This document shows, one piece after another, positions 14,616-15,092 of a stretch of 15,092 nt of DNA (within the stretch, counting starts at the first letter, position 1; each line of letters opens with the position of its first letter). The stretch is from contig JAUXHH010000015.1 of assembly GCA_030621655.1 (NCBI GenBank), positions 1 through 15,092 of the forward strand, given 5' to 3'. Below the pieces are notes generated by a model. The model was not told the DNA's origin. It saw only the letters and a list, made by a program, of their open reading frames with translations, and searched no databases. The translations under genes were made by a program, and so were the position numbers. Origin of the DNA: Desulfobacterales bacterium (lineage in GTDB: Bacteria; Desulfobacterota; Desulfobulbia; Desulfobulbales; BM004).

Positions 14616-14762
14616 TTAATTGGTTAAATGGATAAGCACCGATGTTGAAATCCAGATCATCCATAATGCAGCTAATCCTATTACTGCACCATTACAGACA
14701 TCTTTCATTCTTAATTGCTGATGACGATTTTTTCCAATCTCATTTTTTCTGTAATCTTTCAT
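14616..14762 (-). CDS. Small membrane protein, 48 aa, unknown function
   Basis: Below the usual ORF size cut-off but well supported. GAGGTG lies 5 bases before the ATG, a TATAAT (minus strand 14797-14792) is about 30 bases upstream, and two hairpins, the second a terminator, follow the stop. The first 20 residues are basic and polar (M-K-D-Y-R-K-N-E-I-G-K-N-R-H-Q-Q-L-R). Residues about 25-45 form one hydrophobic helix rich in Trp/Ile/Leu (G-A-V-I-G-L-A-A-L-W-M-I-W-I), ending H-L-T-N. By charge bias the N-terminus should stay in the cytoplasm. I do not recognise a family; it might be an accessory peptide of a membrane complex. Confidence 0.68.
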   Translation of the reverse strand: MKDYRKNEIGKNRHQQLRMKDVCNGAVIGLAALWMIWISTSVLIHLTN

Positions 14763-14791
14763 AACGGCACCTCATTCTTCATGATTTCAGT

Positions 14792-14820
14792 ATTATATTT
14801 TTTAAAAAAAATTTCTTAAA
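14792..14820 (-). promoter_or_regulatory. Possible promoter for the 48-aa ORF
   Basis: A perfect TATAAT (14797-14792) with a weak TTTAAG -35 (14820-14815) at 17 bases; a start near 14785 would leave a leader of about 23 bases containing the GAGGTG ribosome site. Confidence 0.35.
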
Positions 14821-14853
14821 GCTTTATGCCCAGTTCTGTTCGAGGGTTGACTT

Positions 14854-15018
14854 TCATCTGCCTAAAGTTGTTTTATAAATACCTGTTTCATAGATTTTAC
14901 AGATACCCATTGCCTTCTTTGATGAAATACCCAGACATGTAAGCCTGCAGTAGATATGCAGCGGATTCAACTGATGTCGAATCCTGTTCAGTAATGTTAT
15001 GTTTTTAATGGTATCCAT
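14854..15018 (-). CDS. Small basic protein, 54 aa, unknown function
   Basis: A clean ATG-to-TGA frame of 54 residues, rich in Lys/Arg, with three cysteines (C24, C28, C40) and the distinctive segment L-N-P-L-H-I-Y-C-R-L. From memory, short proteins with N-P-L-H-V-Y-C-R-L occur in several Desulfobacterota and related genomes, which supports a real gene, but I cannot verify this here. GAGG lies 14 bases before the ATG, rather far, and no strong promoter is visible. It is 91 bases upstream of the 48-aa ORF and in the same direction, possibly one transcript. Confidence 0.55.
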   Translation of the reverse strand: MDTIKNITLLNRIRHQLNPLHIYCRLTCLGISSKKAMGICKIYETGIYKTTLGR

Positions 15019-15092
15019 AATGAAATTACTAACCTCAATTTTATACTTTTATTGAGAAAGCCAAGGCCTTTGACTCTATATTTGCAATAAGT

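Overview
The window looks like chromosomal DNA of an anaerobic, sulfate-reducer-like bacterium of the Desulfobacterota (Desulfobulbales-like is my best guess). The reasons are the Bacillus/Wolinella-type (type B) succinate dehydrogenase/fumarate reductase, the many Fe-S and flavin redox enzymes, an auxiliary-cysteine radical SAM protein, and in-frame UGA use that looks like selenocysteine. No rRNA, tRNA, integrase or transposase is visible, and taxonomy cannot be fixed from sequence reading alone.

Layout. 63-1007 (-) is a PflX/COG1313-type radical SAM protein, divergent from an operon at 1185-5509 (+): sdhC, sdhA, sdhB and an AEC-family permease. The last three genes are joined by stop/start overlaps (GTGA and TAATG). 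Together they would oxidise succinate (or reduce fumarate) against a membrane quinone and probably move a dicarboxylate or related acid. 5510-8121 is visibly more AT-rich and accessory-like. It holds a perfect 19-bp tandem repeat, a beta-hydroxyacid dehydrogenase-type reductase bracketed by imperfect 25-bp direct repeats, and two small proteins of unknown function. 8122-9768 (+) is a stand-alone FrdA/SdhA-like flavoprotein that lacks the flavin-linking histidine.

9882-12074 (-) is a probable transcription unit, in the order Sec-containing peroxiredoxin-like protein, RimK/GshB-like ATP-grasp enzyme, YceD/DUF177 protein. The first gene is the main discovery. A plain ORF search splits it in two at a UGA, but the UGA sits in the redox motif (W-U-P-F-C) and is followed by a convincing bacterial SECIS-like hairpin. 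12226-12726 (+) is a membrane-anchored degenerate PilZ protein, convergent with a HIT hydrolase (12753-13094, -). 13418-14542 (+) is an Old Yellow Enzyme-family oxidoreductase with a C-terminal cysteine cluster; a pair of operator-like palindromes lies upstream.

The right end (14543-15092) contains two small minus-strand ORFs (54 and 48 codons). The second has a strong Shine-Dalgarno sequence, a membrane segment, a hairpin, and then an intrinsic terminator. The U-tract of that terminator is the complement of the lysine-rich tail of the OYE gene. Overall theme: anaerobic redox metabolism plus thiol/selenol stress protection.
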